Shown: piece after piece, positions 63,231 to 64,000 of the stretch
How positions within the stretch are numbered: position 1 is the first letter of the stretch
How the letters are laid out: every line of letters begins with the position of its first letter
Source: Bacteroidetes bacterium HGW-Bacteroidetes-6
Lineage (GTDB): Bacteria > Bacteroidota > Bacteroidia > Bacteroidales > DTU049
DNA length: 64,000 nt
Direction: 5' to 3'
NCBI GenBank assembly: GCA_002842495.1
Contig: PHDB01000008.1
Coordinates: 49,133-113,132, forward strand
Made by a program: the position numbers and the translations under genes
Notes under the pieces: model-generated
Database searches by the model: none
What the model saw: only the letters and a program-made list of their open reading frames with translations
Told to the model about the DNA's origin: nothing

Positions 63231-64000
63231 CTACTGAAACAATTTTTTCTTCTTGATTGCTTCTGCAATAAACACAGGCACATCGTTTTCCCAAGTAGCA
63301 TCGTTGGTTTTAATGCGTCTTAGCACATCTTGCGAATGAATATGCAAAATGTTGCGCCTGAATTGCGTAAGCCCGATTATCTTTTCGTTGTCGGTCAGAT
63401 ATAGATACAGCGATTGCAAATGGAATGGTAATGGAAAGTTTACGGCTGTAATGAGCTCGCCACTTTTGGGGTCCAAAAACGGGTACACCAACAACCTTGT
63501 ATCGCTTTCGAACAGCATACCCATTGCCTCCAGAATGCCACCTTTCAACTTTTCGTAATATCCGGGATCGAATATTTTCATCAGTGTATTGGCGCCAACT
63601 ATCAGCCGTAATGCACTCAACTTCATTGCGCCGAAATAGCGCGAAAGTTTATAAAATTCCATAAAATCGCTTACCATCACATTCTGCCCCATACCATTGA
63701 GTAAATCGACCCGATCGAGAAAATCGCGCTCGTTCACTTCGTTGTCGGTTACGAATGCTTTTATGTTCATTTCGCACAATACAACCGTATTTTCGCGTTC
63801 GAACGAAGAATCGCGCCGGCATTGTCCCGAACTGGTTTTTAGCATATCGAAACCCACATAAGTTATGGGTCTGAATGACCCGCGCAACACAAGCACATTC
63901 TTTTTGTAAAGCATATCCGACGGATGTTGCACATTTCCGTAGCGGTCGAACATCACAGCGTGGGTCATTCCGTTTTTTACCAACTGAACGCTTAGCAGTC
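63231..64000 (-). CDS. C-terminal part of a large conserved protein of unknown function (partial)
   Basis: The frame is open to the right edge of the window, so the start is missing; about 255 residues are visible. It is soluble, with no membrane segment. Notable segments are GMTHAVMFDRYGNVQHPSDMLY, VLVLRGSFRPITYVGFDML, NERDFLDRVDLLNGMGQNVMVSDFMEFY, GYYEKLKGGILEAMGMLF, LLVYPFLDPKSGELITAV and FRRNILHIHSQDVLRRI. I recall similar proteins, sometimes labelled nicotinate-nucleotide adenylyltransferase-like, in diverse bacteria, but no nucleotidyltransferase motif is visible in this fragment, so that label is not adopted. It ends in a lysine-rich tail and is separated from leuS by 261 bases. Confidence 0.5.
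   Translation of the reverse strand, partial: LLSVQLVKNGMTHAVMFDRYGNVQHPSDMLYKKNVLVLRGSFRPITYVGFDMLKTSSGQCRRDSSFERENTVVLCEMNIKAFVTDNEVNERDFLDRVDLLNGMGQNVMVSDFMEFYKLSRYFGAMKLSALRLIVGANTLMKIFDPGYYEKLKGGILEAMGMLFESDTRLLVYPFLDPKSGELITAVNFPLPFHLQSLYLYLTDNEKIIGLTQFRRNILHIHSQDVLRRIKTNDATWENDVPVFIAEAIKKKKLFQ

Overview
The window is an ordinary chromosomal stretch of a Bacteroidota bacterium. The evidence is a primary sigma factor of the short Bacteroidota type, at least a dozen TAnnTTTG (-7) promoter boxes, proteins with type IX secretion (T9SS) C-terminal sorting domains, a DUF4249/TonB-dependent receptor pair, YfhO, DUF4294 and DUF5606 proteins, and a cytochrome b/flavoprotein/Fe-S succinate dehydrogenase. 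I cannot place it below phylum level from sequence alone. I see no phage, IS element, CRISPR array or rRNA.

Layout. 1-0.7 kb: the start of a secreted protein cut by the window edge and a small TonB-C-like secreted protein, both minus strand. 0.9-8.5 kb (plus): tRNA-Leu(UAG), trigger factor, clpP-clpX, a DUF4294 protein, rpsO-pnp and the primary sigma factor. This is a protein-quality, RNA-decay and transcription block. 8.6-22.2 kb (minus): YfhO membrane protein, a glycosyltransferase/methyltransferase pair, three T9SS cargo proteins (two with type A and one with a type B sorting domain), an alpha-L-fucosidase and an aminopeptidase P. 22.4-32.5 kb (mixed): a cupin, a frameshifted membrane-protein gene, a subtilisin, asparagine synthase coupled to a glycosyltransferase, an mscS-nudix-unknown operon, another T9SS cargo protein and a rubrerythrin-like protein. 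32.7-50.3 kb (plus): sdhC-sdhA-(unknown secreted protein)-sdhB, a free-standing archaeal-type ThrRS editing domain, an OPT transporter, a VWA protein, a small lipoprotein, fabD, DUF5606-pyrK-pyrD, purH and mreBCD. 50.3-64 kb (minus): a tolC-macA-ABC-permease tripartite exporter running into a TonB-dependent receptor and DUF4249 lipoprotein, a YidB-like protein, leucyl-tRNA synthetase, and the end of a large unknown protein.

The most unusual item is the leucyl-tRNA synthetase. It carries an in-frame insertion of about 105 residues that looks like a DUF559-type PD-(D/E)XK nuclease domain, placed just before the KMSKS segment, with no intein signature. Next come the stand-alone ThrRS editing domain, which appears to lack the lysine of the archaeal active site; the secreted protein translationally coupled inside the succinate dehydrogenase operon; a TonB-dependent receptor with an extra alpha/beta N-terminal region; an apparently leaderless asparagine synthase mRNA; and a multi-helix membrane-protein gene broken at an A7 run. 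Calls rest on reading motifs by eye, and no database search was possible.
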